NCBI GenBank assembly: GCA_037446915.1
Contig: JBBIHP010000056.1
Span: 1-18,671, forward strand
Origin: DSXH01 sp037446915
GTDB lineage: Bacteria > Bacteroidota > Ignavibacteria > Ignavibacteriales > Melioribacteraceae
Direction: 5' to 3'
DNA: 18,671 nt
Below are positions 7,692-14,917 of the stretch, in pieces. Position numbers and translations under genes: made by a program. Positions within the stretch are counted from its first letter, which is position 1, and every line of letters starts with the position of its first letter. Under the pieces are notes generated by a model. The model saw only the letters and a list, made by a program, of their open reading frames with translations, ran no database searches and was not told the DNA's origin.

Positions 7692-7731
7692 GACAGCGAA
7701 CGATTCCAGAGAGTCTTCGCTGTCTTTATTT
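7692..7731 (+). terminator. Intrinsic terminator after htpX
   Basis: GACAGCGAA (7692-7700) pairs perfectly with TTCGCTGTC (7716-7724). After a one-base bulge, GATTC pairs with GAGTC (one wobble), leaving the four-base loop CAGA. The resulting stem is 14 bp and is followed by TTTATTT. It lies 30 bp after the htpX stop. Confidence 0.85.
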
Positions 7732-7746
7732 ATATCCCAACTTTTG

Positions 7747-7777
7747 TTTGAAATTACTAATTCGATTCTATAATTTG
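7747..7777 (+). promoter_or_regulatory. Promoter candidate for the gene at 7806
   Basis: TTTG (7747-7750) is followed, 23 bases later, by TTTG (7774-7777), the spacing seen in the Bacteroidota consensus TTTG-N19-TAnnTTTG. The TA element is shifted by one base, as the sequence reads TATAATTTG. It lies after the htpX terminator and about 28 bp before the start codon. Confidence 0.4.
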
Positions 7778-7805
7778 AAATATAACTTATAGACTTTAAG
7801 CCCAT

Positions 7806-8399
7806 TTGAAAAGAATATTATTGGTTATCTGTACATTATTAATTTTTCAACAGGTGCAATTTGCACAAACCAGAACCAATCTGGATGTTGTAAACAATCT
7901 GATCGAAAAATCCGTGTTAAATCTTGATAACTCGGTTATAAATAAAAACCTTACATTTAATTTTATATACAAATCATCCGGTTCATATAGCTTTCTAAAA
8001 TCTAAAGTGGTCGATTCCTTCATTAAGAAAGTTATTCCGATAAGCGAGAATGAATCTTTAGAAAACAAACTTGAGCATTCAATTAATAATATAACGGTTG
8101 AGTATTCAAATCCCTATAAGGATGGATTTTTTGGAAATTTATTAATCGAGAGAAAAATTAATATTGATGCTACTTTAATATTATCCGAAAGATCTGGTAT
8201 TAAAACAATTGATTTGAGTAATTCTTATAAAGATACGGTTGAGGTCGAAAATATCAGTCGTCTGGAAAATCCGGCAATCCCTTTTACTCAATCAACAATA
8301 CCGGAATTGCCCCTTTTTTCTAACCTTTTGGAACCAATTATTGTGGTTGGGACTTTAATCGTTACAATTATTCTCTTTTTTACAATAAGAAGTAAATAA
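7806..8399 (+). CDS. Small exported protein with C-terminal membrane anchor
   Basis: I do not recognise this 197-residue protein. It begins with a clear signal peptide (MKRILLVICTLLIFQQVQFA, cleavage before QTRTN) and ends with one hydrophobic helix (about 176-194, IIVVGTLIVTIILFF) followed by the positive tail TIRSK. This makes it a type I membrane protein with about 150 residues in the periplasm. The soluble part is rich in Asn, Ser and Ile with alternating hydrophobic residues, suggesting beta-structure, and has no cysteines or catalytic motif. The start must be TTG at 7806, since no ATG or GTG occurs early enough to keep the signal peptide. Only a weak TAAG precedes it. The gene lies between the htpX terminator and the bamD promoter candidate, so it is probably transcribed on its own. 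Its role is unknown. Confidence 0.75.
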   Translation: MKRILLVICTLLIFQQVQFAQTRTNLDVVNNLIEKSVLNLDNSVINKNLTFNFIYKSSGSYSFLKSKVVDSFIKKVIPISENESLENKLEHSINNITVEYSNPYKDGFFGNLLIERKINIDATLILSERSGIKTIDLSNSYKDTVEVENISRLENPAIPFTQSTIPELPLFSNLLEPIIVVGTLIVTIILFFTIRSK

Positions 8400-8426
8400 T
8401 CAAGTAAAAATTGGGGTAAAAGTATA

Positions 8427-8457
8427 TTTCACAGCAATTCAATTTTAACTATTTTTG
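8427..8457 (+). promoter_or_regulatory. Promoter candidate for the bamD operon
   Basis: TTTC (8427-8430), a 19-base spacer and TATTTTTG (8450-8457) match the Bacteroidota primary-sigma consensus TTTG-N19-TAnnTTTG at all but one position. Transcription would begin near 8464, about 20 bases before the bamD start at 8485. Confidence 0.5.
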
Positions 8458-8473
8458 CACTGCTTTATTTTAA

Positions 8474-8478
8474 CGGAG
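8474..8478 (+). promoter_or_regulatory. Ribosome binding site that sets the bamD start
   Basis: CGGAG lies six bases before TTG at 8485. This supports the TTG start over the in-frame TTG at 8455, which falls inside the promoter candidate and would add residues in front of the lipoprotein signal. Confidence 0.65.
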
Positions 8479-8484
8479 ATTTTT

Positions 8485-9237
8485 TTGAACAAGTATAATC
8501 TAACAATTGCGGTTACTCTAATAGTTCTTTTCGTTTCTGCATGTTCTTCAAGTGTAGATACATCTCAATTTACACCGGAAGAATATTTTAATTATGTAAT
8601 GCAGTTATATAACGACGAAGATTACGAACAAGCAATTCTCGAATTTCAGAATATCATCTTACAATACCCGGCAAGTTCTGTAAGCGATGATGCGCAATAT
8701 TATCTTGCTATGACATATTTTAAGCGGAGCCAATTTCTTCTTGCCGCATATGAGTTCAGTAAGTTAATAAGAAACACTCCAGCAAGTCCTTTTGTGCCCG
8801 AGGCGCAATTTATGCTTGCTGAATCATATTATCAGCTATCGCCACCTTATCAGATCGAACAATCATACACTAAAAAAGCGATAGAGGAATTTCAGGCATT
8901 TATAGATTTCTTCCCTTCAAATTCTAAAGTGGAAGATGCTGAAAGAAAAATTAAAGAGATGAATGATAAACTAGCAGAGAAAGAATATAATAGTGCATTA
9001 ATTTATCAGAAAATGGAATATGAATATGCAGCGATGAAATATTATACATTGGTAACCGAATCCTATCACGACACAAAATTTGCACCACTTGCACTGTACA
9101 ATAAAATAAAAATTGAATTGAAAAAAGGATTGAATTACGAAGCTCTTGCCGATATAAGCATTTTTCTGAGCAGGTACCCGAACGATCCGAATGTAAAAGA
9201 ATTACAGGAAATTGAATCGAGACTAATTGCAAAATGA
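8485..9237 (+). CDS. bamD: BamD-like outer-membrane assembly lipoprotein
   Basis: The 250-residue lipoprotein has signal MNKYNLTIAVTLIVLFVSAC (lipidated Cys20). It is followed by five TPR-like hairpins: EYFNYVMQLYNDEDYEQAIL, SDDAQYYLAMTYFKRSQF, PEAQFMLAESYYQLSPPY, EKEYNSALIYQKMEYEYAAM and a final LALYNKIKIELKKG. Length, lipobox, the LAESYYQLSPPY block and the conserved spacing of TPRs match BamD (YfiO/ComL). BamD is the essential lipoprotein partner of BamA that receives unfolded outer-membrane proteins. The start is TTG at 8485 with CGGAG upstream. Its stop overlaps the thioesterase start (ATGA), so the two are translationally coupled. As first gene of the ten-gene run it probably carries the operon promoter. 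It could instead be a related TPR lipoprotein, but BamD fits best. Confidence 0.88.
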   Translation: MNKYNLTIAVTLIVLFVSACSSSVDTSQFTPEEYFNYVMQLYNDEDYEQAILEFQNIILQYPASSVSDDAQYYLAMTYFKRSQFLLAAYEFSKLIRNTPASPFVPEAQFMLAESYYQLSPPYQIEQSYTKKAIEEFQAFIDFFPSNSKVEDAERKIKEMNDKLAEKEYNSALIYQKMEYEYAAMKYYTLVTESYHDTKFAPLALYNKIKIELKKGLNYEALADISIFLSRYPNDPNVKELQEIESRLIAK

Positions 9238-9725
9238 GTAACCAGGAAAAAAGAAAAAGTAAGTTTGTTAGTGAATCGATAGTAACTATGACGGAACTCG
9301 TTCTACCGAATCATACCAATCAACTCGGTAATTTACTCGGCGGTCAATTGATGCACTGGATAGATATCTGTGCGGCTCTTGCATCTTCAAAACATTCTCA
9401 AAAAGTATGTGTAACCGCATCTGTTGATAGAATTGACTTCCATCATCCAATTAAACTTGGTAATGTTGTAACTTTGGTTGCATCTGTTAACAGGGCATTT
9501 AAAACTTCTATGGAAGTTGGAGTAAAAGTTTTTACAGAATCTCATATAGAAGGAACAAGAATTCATTCTAATACAGCATATTTGACTTTTGTTAGTGTTG
9601 GTGAAAATGGTAAACCAGTTGAAACATTCGAAATTATACCAGAGACCGAGGATGAAAAACGCCGATTTGATGAAGCTCTCAAAAGAAGAAAAGCCCGGCT
9701 TGAGAATAGATCGAATAATAGTTAA
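9234..9725 (+). CDS. Acyl-CoA thioesterase, hotdog fold (YciA/BFIT type)
   Basis: The 163-residue single-hotdog protein has the conserved block PNHTNQLGNLLGGQLMHWID (Asn and Gly pattern, with active-site-type Asp44) followed by CVTASVDRIDFHHPIKLGN and the final strand SNTAYLTFVSV. A charged helical tail (about 138-163) follows. Enzymes of this group hydrolyse acyl-CoA to free fatty acid and CoA and adjust the acyl pool used for lipid synthesis. No signal peptide is present, so it is cytoplasmic. It overlaps bamD by four bases (ATGA), and its 3' end overlaps the next gene, so it is expressed with envelope genes. Chain-length preference cannot be read from the sequence. Confidence 0.93.
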   Translation: MSNQEKRKSKFVSESIVTMTELVLPNHTNQLGNLLGGQLMHWIDICAALASSKHSQKVCVTASVDRIDFHHPIKLGNVVTLVASVNRAFKTSMEVGVKVFTESHIEGTRIHSNTAYLTFVSVGENGKPVETFEIIPETEDEKRRFDEALKRRKARLENRSNNS

Positions 9726-11799
9726 TTCCATTTTAATCATATCTTTTTTTTATTCATCAATAATTCATTCTCAAATTCCTGTTAATGGATTCTGCTCGTT
9801 TAAAGAATTCCCGGTTAAATCCGGACTGAATAGATTTCTGCCGGTTGATTTTAATAGCGACGGCTGGCGGGATCTTGTTCTCTTTAGCGGTAATGAAAAA
9901 AGTTATTCTACACAGACGTGGAATAAAAATAAATATTCTACCCCATCTGATAAATTTAGTTCAACTTCGTTTTATGATTTTCACATTGTCGGTTCCGATG
10001 ATCTTCGCGGTAAAAAGTATGCTTTCATTTCGCGTAAGGAAAGGGAAACGGGATTTGTAACTTTCAGTAAAAACGGAACCATATCAATTCAGTCCCGACT
10101 TAAATTCGATTCATATCCTTCCAGTATTGATGTAGCAGATATTAATAGAAATGGTAAACCGGAAATTCTTATCTCGGGTTATAATTTTTTAGGACTCTCC
10201 TTGATTTCTGAAGATAAAAACAAGCTGAAGGAAATTCCTATTGATAAAGACAATCTCTACTCATACTCAAGTTTTATCGATCTGGATTATGATGGTTACA
10301 TGGATATTGTAGCAGTTGATATGATAAAAAATTCCGCTGTTTTATTTTATAATAACAAGAGCGGAGGTTTTTATCCGGCAAGATCAATTGCTCTGGGTAA
10401 CGAATTGAAAGAATTGCATATAGCCGATATTACCAATAACGGTTTTCAGGATTTGATCTTTACAGGTTCGGATGGATTCGAAGTCTTTCAGGGTGATTCG
10501 GTTTCTTCTTTTAATAAGCGGTTTATTATAAAGACTCCTGAAAAACCAGATAGATACACAATTATGGATTTTAACGGAGACGGATTCACCGACATTGCTT
10601 ATATCAACCTGGAATCGGGTAAACTTTACATTTCGTTTGCAAAAAGTATTAACGAGTTTTATCAACCCATTACATATTTTAAGCGGAGTGGAGTTGTTGA
10701 CATTAATTCCTTTGTTGATAGAAGCGGTAGAAAATTAGCCATTCTGGACTCCAGCGGTAAAATCTATTTTATAGAAAAAGTAACCGACACAGAAAATCTT
10801 TCTATTCCATTAGCAATCAAACCAGCATTGGTTGGTTCGTTTACTGTATTAAATACCAGGATGAAAGGATTATATTTTTTAGATGAATATCAGATGAAAA
10901 TAAATTTTCTGCTCTCCAGAAAAAGTGCATTCGATACTTATTATTACCGTGAGGTATCCAGAAATTATGGCAACCTAGTTGTTGATGAAATTAATAGAGA
11001 GAATCGTACTTTTTATTTTTATTCAAATGGCGAAAATGTTATTGAAATGTTAAGGGTAAACTTTAACCGGTTGGAATTCTCCAAGAGAATTTTGTATGCA
11101 TACGGACGGATTCACGATTTAAAGATTACGAGCGACCGTGTTAAGGATATGCAAACTATTTATGTATTATCCGAAAACAGGGGAAAACTGAGTATCGAAA
11201 CTTTTGATTTCAGGGATTTCCGATATGTCAGTTCCGGCGCTGCTGAAATTTCGAGCGATGTTGAACAGGCATCAATAGCATTCGAATTGTATAAAGAAAT
11301 TTTTCATATTCAACGCAATCAATCTAATTTGTTGCTGGAAAAATCCGTCTTCAACCGAAAAGTCCAGGGTGAAGAAACTCTCCTGTCAAAATCGGTATCC
11401 AGCGGAAAAAATATTTATTCGGATGTAGCAAGTTTTCAGGATGAGTCGATTAACGAAAATCTGACAGCTGCATGGTTTTATGACGATAATAATACCGATC
11501 TTTTCTTGTATTTAAGGAATAGACTGAATAAAATTACTTTAAAAGATTTTACTCCCTCAATCGGATCGATGAAGTACATTGATGGCGAAAATGAAAACTC
11601 GCTTTTTTTATACGATAGAACTAAAGGGAAATTAAAGCGGATCGATATCAGTAGCTTTGGAAGAAATTTTGATGTGAATGATCTTTTTGAATCAAAGAAC
11701 ATCAATAGCTATATTGTTGATAGATTAAAGAGCAAAAAGGAATTTTTAATCTATACAGATAGTTCGGACAATCTAACAAAAATAAAACTTGTTAAATGA
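9700..11799 (+). CDS. Secreted FG-GAP/VCBS beta-propeller protein
   Basis: The protein is 699 residues from the TTG at 9700. The chosen start gives a textbook signal peptide (MRIDRIIVNSILIISFFYSS, then IIHSQ), with purine-rich AAGAAGAAAAG just upstream; the ATG at 9670 would add ten charged residues, and the frame extends to 9589. Calcium-binding-loop motifs of FG-GAP propeller blades occur at residue 50 (DFNSDGWRD), 147 (DINRNGKPE), 194 (DLDYDGYMD), 243 (DITNNGFQD) and 290 (DFNGDGFTD). They are 47-49 residues apart, with one degenerate blade near 98. The C-terminal 390 residues lack the motif but keep a strand-rich pattern. Such proteins bind surfaces, sugars or partner proteins; there is no catalytic motif. 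It overlaps the thioesterase gene by 26 bp and the metalloprotease gene by four (ATGA). Confidence 0.85.
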   Translation: MRIDRIIVNSILIISFFYSSIIHSQIPVNGFCSFKEFPVKSGLNRFLPVDFNSDGWRDLVLFSGNEKSYSTQTWNKNKYSTPSDKFSSTSFYDFHIVGSDDLRGKKYAFISRKERETGFVTFSKNGTISIQSRLKFDSYPSSIDVADINRNGKPEILISGYNFLGLSLISEDKNKLKEIPIDKDNLYSYSSFIDLDYDGYMDIVAVDMIKNSAVLFYNNKSGGFYPARSIALGNELKELHIADITNNGFQDLIFTGSDGFEVFQGDSVSSFNKRFIIKTPEKPDRYTIMDFNGDGFTDIAYINLESGKLYISFAKSINEFYQPITYFKRSGVVDINSFVDRSGRKLAILDSSGKIYFIEKVTDTENLSIPLAIKPALVGSFTVLNTRMKGLYFLDEYQMKINFLLSRKSAFDTYYYREVSRNYGNLVVDEINRENRTFYFYSNGENVIEMLRVNFNRLEFSKRILYAYGRIHDLKITSDRVKDMQTIYVLSENRGKLSIETFDFRDFRYVSSGAAEISSDVEQASIAFELYKEIFHIQRNQSNLLLEKSVFNRKVQGEETLLSKSVSSGKNIYSDVASFQDESINENLTAAWFYDDNNTDLFLYLRNRLNKITLKDFTPSIGSMKYIDGENENSLFLYDRTKGKLKRIDISSFGRNFDVNDLFESKNINSYIVDRLKSKKEFLIYTDSSDNLTKIKLVK

Positions 11800-13424
11800 A
11801 TAAATATTTACTGCTAATTATTGTGCTTATATCTACATGTTCCGTTTATTCACAGAATCTCGATTCCCTATATAATGAGTTTGTAAGAATCAGATCTTTT
11901 GCTGGTAATGTAAAAGAGCCGTCCCGTATCACTTCTTCAACCGAACCGGAGAAATGCGGATTCGGAATTATTAATGATGTGAAACTCAATTTCAATAGAT
12001 TCAATCCGAAACAGAAAGAAGTATTGTTATCGTTATTATCCCGCCCTCAAGCCGATACAAGTTTTGTTACACCTTCAGGTAAATTTAGAATTCATTACAA
12101 GAGAACGGGATTTGATGCCCCGGCATATAATCTTAATGATTTAGCAAAGGCTGTTGATTCGTCTTATAACTACGAAGTTAACATCCTTGGTTACCCGCCT
12201 CCTCCGGGAGATATGGGTGCTGGTGGCGACGATCGGTATGATATCTACATTGCAAGTCTTGCTTCGGGATTATATGGTTACACTGAACTGGAAAATGAAT
12301 TATCTAATAACAGGTTTACAAGCTTTACAGTTATTGATAACGATTTCTCAACCCAATATACAAAAGGAATTGACGGAGCGCGGGTTACTGTTGCACACGA
12401 ATTGCATCATGCCATTCAAATCGGTAATTATATTTACAGGTCTAACGATTCTTTCTACCATGAATTAACCTCTACTGCAATGGAAGAATTTGTTTTCGAT
12501 TCTATCAACGATTACTATTATTATATCCGTTCATTCACAGATAAGCCGGGCGATTCATTCTTTAAAAACAACGGTTACAATCTCGCACTCTGGAATATTT
12601 TTCTTAAAGAACGATTCGGATTTGGCGTCTTAAAACGAACATGGGAACTGATGAGAGATAAAAGAGCTCTATTTGCAATAGCCGATGCAATTGGTGAATC
12701 TAATTCGATGTTTAAAGATGAATTCACACTCTTTGGTCAATGGCTCTATTTTACCGGAAGCCGTTCCATTCCTAATAAGTATTTTAAGGAAGCAAAAAAT
12801 TATCCGTTGATAAAACCATTAATGACCTCTGCGTTTAATAAACCGCAGACAAAAACAGATCTGGCTTCAAGTGCGGTTTCACTGAACTATCTTGTATTTA
12901 CAGATTATTCTACCAGACCCGATACATTTGTTGCAATTATTAGCAACAATGATTTAAACAGCGGAGTTAATGATCCCACCAAACCAATTCAATTAACATA
13001 TACTCTTTCGAACCAGGGAGGCAGTGGATTCAGGAATATTGTATCAGGATATTTTGCAAAACTTGAAAGTGATAATAATATGATGATCTCTGAAACAAAT
13101 ATTTTTAATAACTCACCATTGGATCATATAATTTCAACGGAAGTCGATTTTGCATTCCCGCAACCTTTCAGATATTCAAAACACGCGTATTTGAATTTTC
13201 CTACAGGAAACACCTTTGCTGCTAATGCAGACCTTTATGTTTATTCGGTTGATATGGACCTTGTTTTCAATGGCCAGTTGAAAATCTATACATCCGATAA
13301 AAAAGTAGTAATGTGGAATGTTATAGGGAATAATAATAAAAAATTGAGTACGGGTGTTTATCTTTACATTGTCAAAACTGATGATACAACTCAAAAAGGA
13401 AAATTTGTAGTTTATAATGACTGA
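11796..13424 (+). CDS. MXAN_6640-family secreted metalloprotease with T9SS-like tail
   Basis: The 542-residue protein has a signal peptide (MNKYLLLIIVLISTCSVYSQ) followed by the family's conserved course: FRIHYKRTGFDAP, SSYNYEVNILGYPPPPGD, GGDDRYDIYIASL, YGYTELE, FTVIDNDF and AHELHHAIQIG. The zinc motif HELHH is at residues 201-205 (His201, Glu202, His205), and the third ligand is probably Glu230 in TAMEEFVFD. The last 70 residues form an Ig-like strand domain ending WNVIGNNNKKLSTGVYLYIV and KGKFVVYND, close to the type A sorting signal of the type IX secretion system, so export through T9SS is plausible. A PorQ-like gene lies 5 kb away. It is coupled to its neighbours by ATGA at the start and an eight-base overlap with ccmA. 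Family assignment is good; proteolytic activity is inferred. Confidence 0.85.
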   Translation: MNKYLLLIIVLISTCSVYSQNLDSLYNEFVRIRSFAGNVKEPSRITSSTEPEKCGFGIINDVKLNFNRFNPKQKEVLLSLLSRPQADTSFVTPSGKFRIHYKRTGFDAPAYNLNDLAKAVDSSYNYEVNILGYPPPPGDMGAGGDDRYDIYIASLASGLYGYTELENELSNNRFTSFTVIDNDFSTQYTKGIDGARVTVAHELHHAIQIGNYIYRSNDSFYHELTSTAMEEFVFDSINDYYYYIRSFTDKPGDSFFKNNGYNLALWNIFLKERFGFGVLKRTWELMRDKRALFAIADAIGESNSMFKDEFTLFGQWLYFTGSRSIPNKYFKEAKNYPLIKPLMTSAFNKPQTKTDLASSAVSLNYLVFTDYSTRPDTFVAIISNNDLNSGVNDPTKPIQLTYTLSNQGGSGFRNIVSGYFAKLESDNNMMISETNIFNNSPLDHIISTEVDFAFPQPFRYSKHAYLNFPTGNTFAANADLYVYSVDMDLVFNGQLKIYTSDKKVVMWNVIGNNNKKLSTGVYLYIVKTDDTTQKGKFVVYND

Positions 13425-14058
13425 TTATAAGTTAACCCTAAAAAATCTGGTAAAATATTTCGGAAGGCGTCTTGTCTTTAGTGAGATTAATAACGTCTTT
13501 ACATCGGGTAATGCTTATGGAATTTCGGGTCCAAATGGTTCCGGAAAATCCACACTTGTAAAAATTGTTGCTAATATTATATCGCCTACACGCGGTAAAG
13601 TAATCCACCAGTTAAATGATATTATAATAATTCCGGAAAAACTTCACGATTATATTGGATTTGTTGCCCCGTATTTATTTCTTTATGATGAATTCACCGC
13701 AGATGAGAATCTTTTTCATTTTTCTAACATACGGGGAATAAAATATGATAAAGAACGGGCTCATTTTCTCTTCAGTAAATTAAATTTATTTGATAGGAAA
13801 GATGATATAGTAAGAGGTTATTCATCCGGTATGAAACAGCGTTTGAAATTTATTTTTGCACTACTTCATAAACCCAGATGCATAATTCTTGATGAGCCGA
13901 CTTCCAATCTTGATAATGACGGGAAAGATAGAGTTTATGAATTAATAAGAGAAGAAGCAAAATCGAATCTGGTTATAATTGCTTCAAATGAAGAATCGGA
14001 TCTTAAGTTATGCAAAGAGACAATTAACATTGAGAATTACAAACTATATAAAAAATAA
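13417..14058 (+). CDS. ccmA: ABC transporter ATPase, CcmA-like
   Basis: The 213-residue nucleotide-binding protein has Walker A GPNGSGKST (residues 38-46), signature YSSGMKQRL (about 134-142), Walker B CIILDEP with the D-loop SNLD and a switch region VIIASNEES, where the usual His is not obvious. Length and sequence resemble CcmA, the ATPase of the heme exporter for cytochrome c maturation, and the next gene is a CcmB-type permease, which fixes the assignment. In the family CcmAB uses ATP to release heme-loaded CcmE from CcmC. Its start overlaps the protease gene by eight bases. A 109-bp gap holding an unusual inverted repeat separates it from ccmB. Without that neighbour, only a generic ABC ATPase would be justified. 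Confidence 0.85.
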   Translation: MTDYKLTLKNLVKYFGRRLVFSEINNVFTSGNAYGISGPNGSGKSTLVKIVANIISPTRGKVIHQLNDIIIIPEKLHDYIGFVAPYLFLYDEFTADENLFHFSNIRGIKYDKERAHFLFSKLNLFDRKDDIVRGYSSGMKQRLKFIFALLHKPRCIILDEPTSNLDNDGKDRVYELIREEAKSNLVIIASNEESDLKLCKETINIENYKLYKK

Positions 14059-14060
14059 AA

Positions 14061-14157
14061 CTTAGCGTTCTCTGCGCTTTACTCTGCGCACTCTGCGTGT
14101 TAAGCTTCTAAGGATTTTCACGCTGAGATCGCAAAGGGAACCGCAAAGATCGCAAAG
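14061..14157. repeat. Inverted repeat with 4+4 CGC-type heptamers, likely dispersed element
   Basis: The arms 14061-14099 and 14119-14157 are each 39 nt and match as reverse complements at 29 of 39 positions, around a 19-nt spacer. Each arm holds four heptamers. On the right they are CGCTGAG, CGCAAAG, CGCAAAG, CGCAAAG starting at 14121, 14130, 14142 and 14151. On the left, read in reverse complement, they are CGCAGAG three times and CGCTAAG, starting at 14097, 14088, 14076 and 14067. The spacing is 9, 12, 9 in both arms. The GC-rich heptamers stand out from the AT-rich surroundings. The element fills nearly all of the ccmA-ccmB gap. Similar CGCAAAG-rich repeats recur between genes in several bacterial phyla as far as I recall; copy number here cannot be checked. 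Confidence 0.8.
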
Positions 14158-14167
14158 AAAAAATGAG

Positions 14168-14827
14168 ATGAAAGCATATTCACTTTTTAAGAAAGACTGG
14201 CAATCGGAACTGCGCACGCGTTATGCAATTAATGCTCTCGCTATGTTTATTCTTGTAACTATAAGTGTAATTATGTTTTCTATTGGAAGTGAAAAGATTA
14301 CGGAGTATTTAACCGGCGGACTTTTATGGGTTGTAATTTTCTTTTCTGCTATGTCGGGACTTTCGCGTGCTTTCGTATCAGAAGAGGAACGGGGCACAAC
14401 AATGACGCTTCATCTTATTGCATCTCCATCAACAATTTTTTCCGGTAAACTAATCTTCAATCTGCTTCTCGTTTTCCTGATGAACTTTGTAATTACATTT
14501 TTATTTATCATACTTTTTGAATCATTCATAATAAAAAACTTTCTACTTTTTACTTTTGCCTTTATCCTTGGCAATATCGGTATAGCAATTTCTTCCACTA
14601 TAATTGCTGCAATAATTTCCAAAGCATCATCTAAAGGAACTCTCTATCCTGTACTTTCATTTCCGATTCTTTTGCCCTTAATTCTAACATTGCTTGAACT
14701 TACCAAGTTTTCTATGGATGGAAATTCGGTAAACGAATCAATGGTTGAAATTCTGGTTCTTGTAAGCTACGACGTAATTATGCTTACAGCATCCTATCTT
14801 TTATTCGATTTTATATGGAAAGAGTGA
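14168..14827 (+). CDS. ccmB: CcmB-like heme exporter permease
   Basis: The 219-residue integral membrane protein has six hydrophobic segments (about 22-40, 48-66, 97-119, 123-146, 160-177, 192-214) and the CcmB-typical cytoplasmic stretch SRAFVSEEERGTTMTLHLIA, where the transmembrane part contacts the ATPase. It begins with the short family N-terminus KAYSLFKKDWQSELRTRY. CcmB pairs with CcmA in the inner membrane for cytochrome c maturation system I. The start is ATG at 14168; an ATG five bases earlier stops at once. The ribosome site would lie in the A-rich edge of the inverted repeat, so translation may depend on that element. The expected next gene, ccmC, is not present: lgt follows 90 bp later. 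Confidence 0.9.
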   Translation: MKAYSLFKKDWQSELRTRYAINALAMFILVTISVIMFSIGSEKITEYLTGGLLWVVIFFSAMSGLSRAFVSEEERGTTMTLHLIASPSTIFSGKLIFNLLLVFLMNFVITFLFIILFESFIIKNFLLFTFAFILGNIGIAISSTIIAAIISKASSKGTLYPVLSFPILLPLILTLLELTKFSMDGNSVNESMVEILVLVSYDVIMLTASYLLFDFIWKE

Positions 14828-14846
14828 TTTTTAGTTAATTTTCGCC

Positions 14847-14878
14847 GTTGTTAAATAGCCCTTCAATTACTAAATTTA
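14847..14878 (+). promoter_or_regulatory. Weak promoter candidate before lgt
   Basis: GTTG (14847-14850), a 20-base spacer and TAAATTTA (14871-14878) resemble TTTG-N19-TAnnTTTG with mismatches in both boxes. It lies in the 90-bp ccmB-lgt gap, the largest in the run apart from the repeat, so an internal promoter is plausible but unproven. Confidence 0.25.
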
Positions 14879-14917
14879 GTCCGCCTTTAGTTTATCATTC
14901 AATAAAACAGGTAAATA

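Noticed and set aside
8455..8484. Upstream TTG start for bamD
   Set aside because: It lies inside the promoter candidate and would put ten unsuitable residues before the lipoprotein signal.
9589..9699. Upstream ATG starts for the FG-GAP protein
   Set aside because: They add charged residues in front of the signal peptide and overlap the thioesterase gene by up to 137 bp; TTG at 9700 gives a clean signal peptide.
9387..9740. 117-codon minus-strand frame over the thioesterase gene
   Set aside because: It is the antisense shadow of a well-supported gene, with Cys/Phe/Ser-rich translation lacking domain features.
14061..14157. CRISPR array or transposon end
   Set aside because: Units are only seven bases, arranged as two mirrored sets, with no spacers of 30 bases, no transposase and no target-site duplication.
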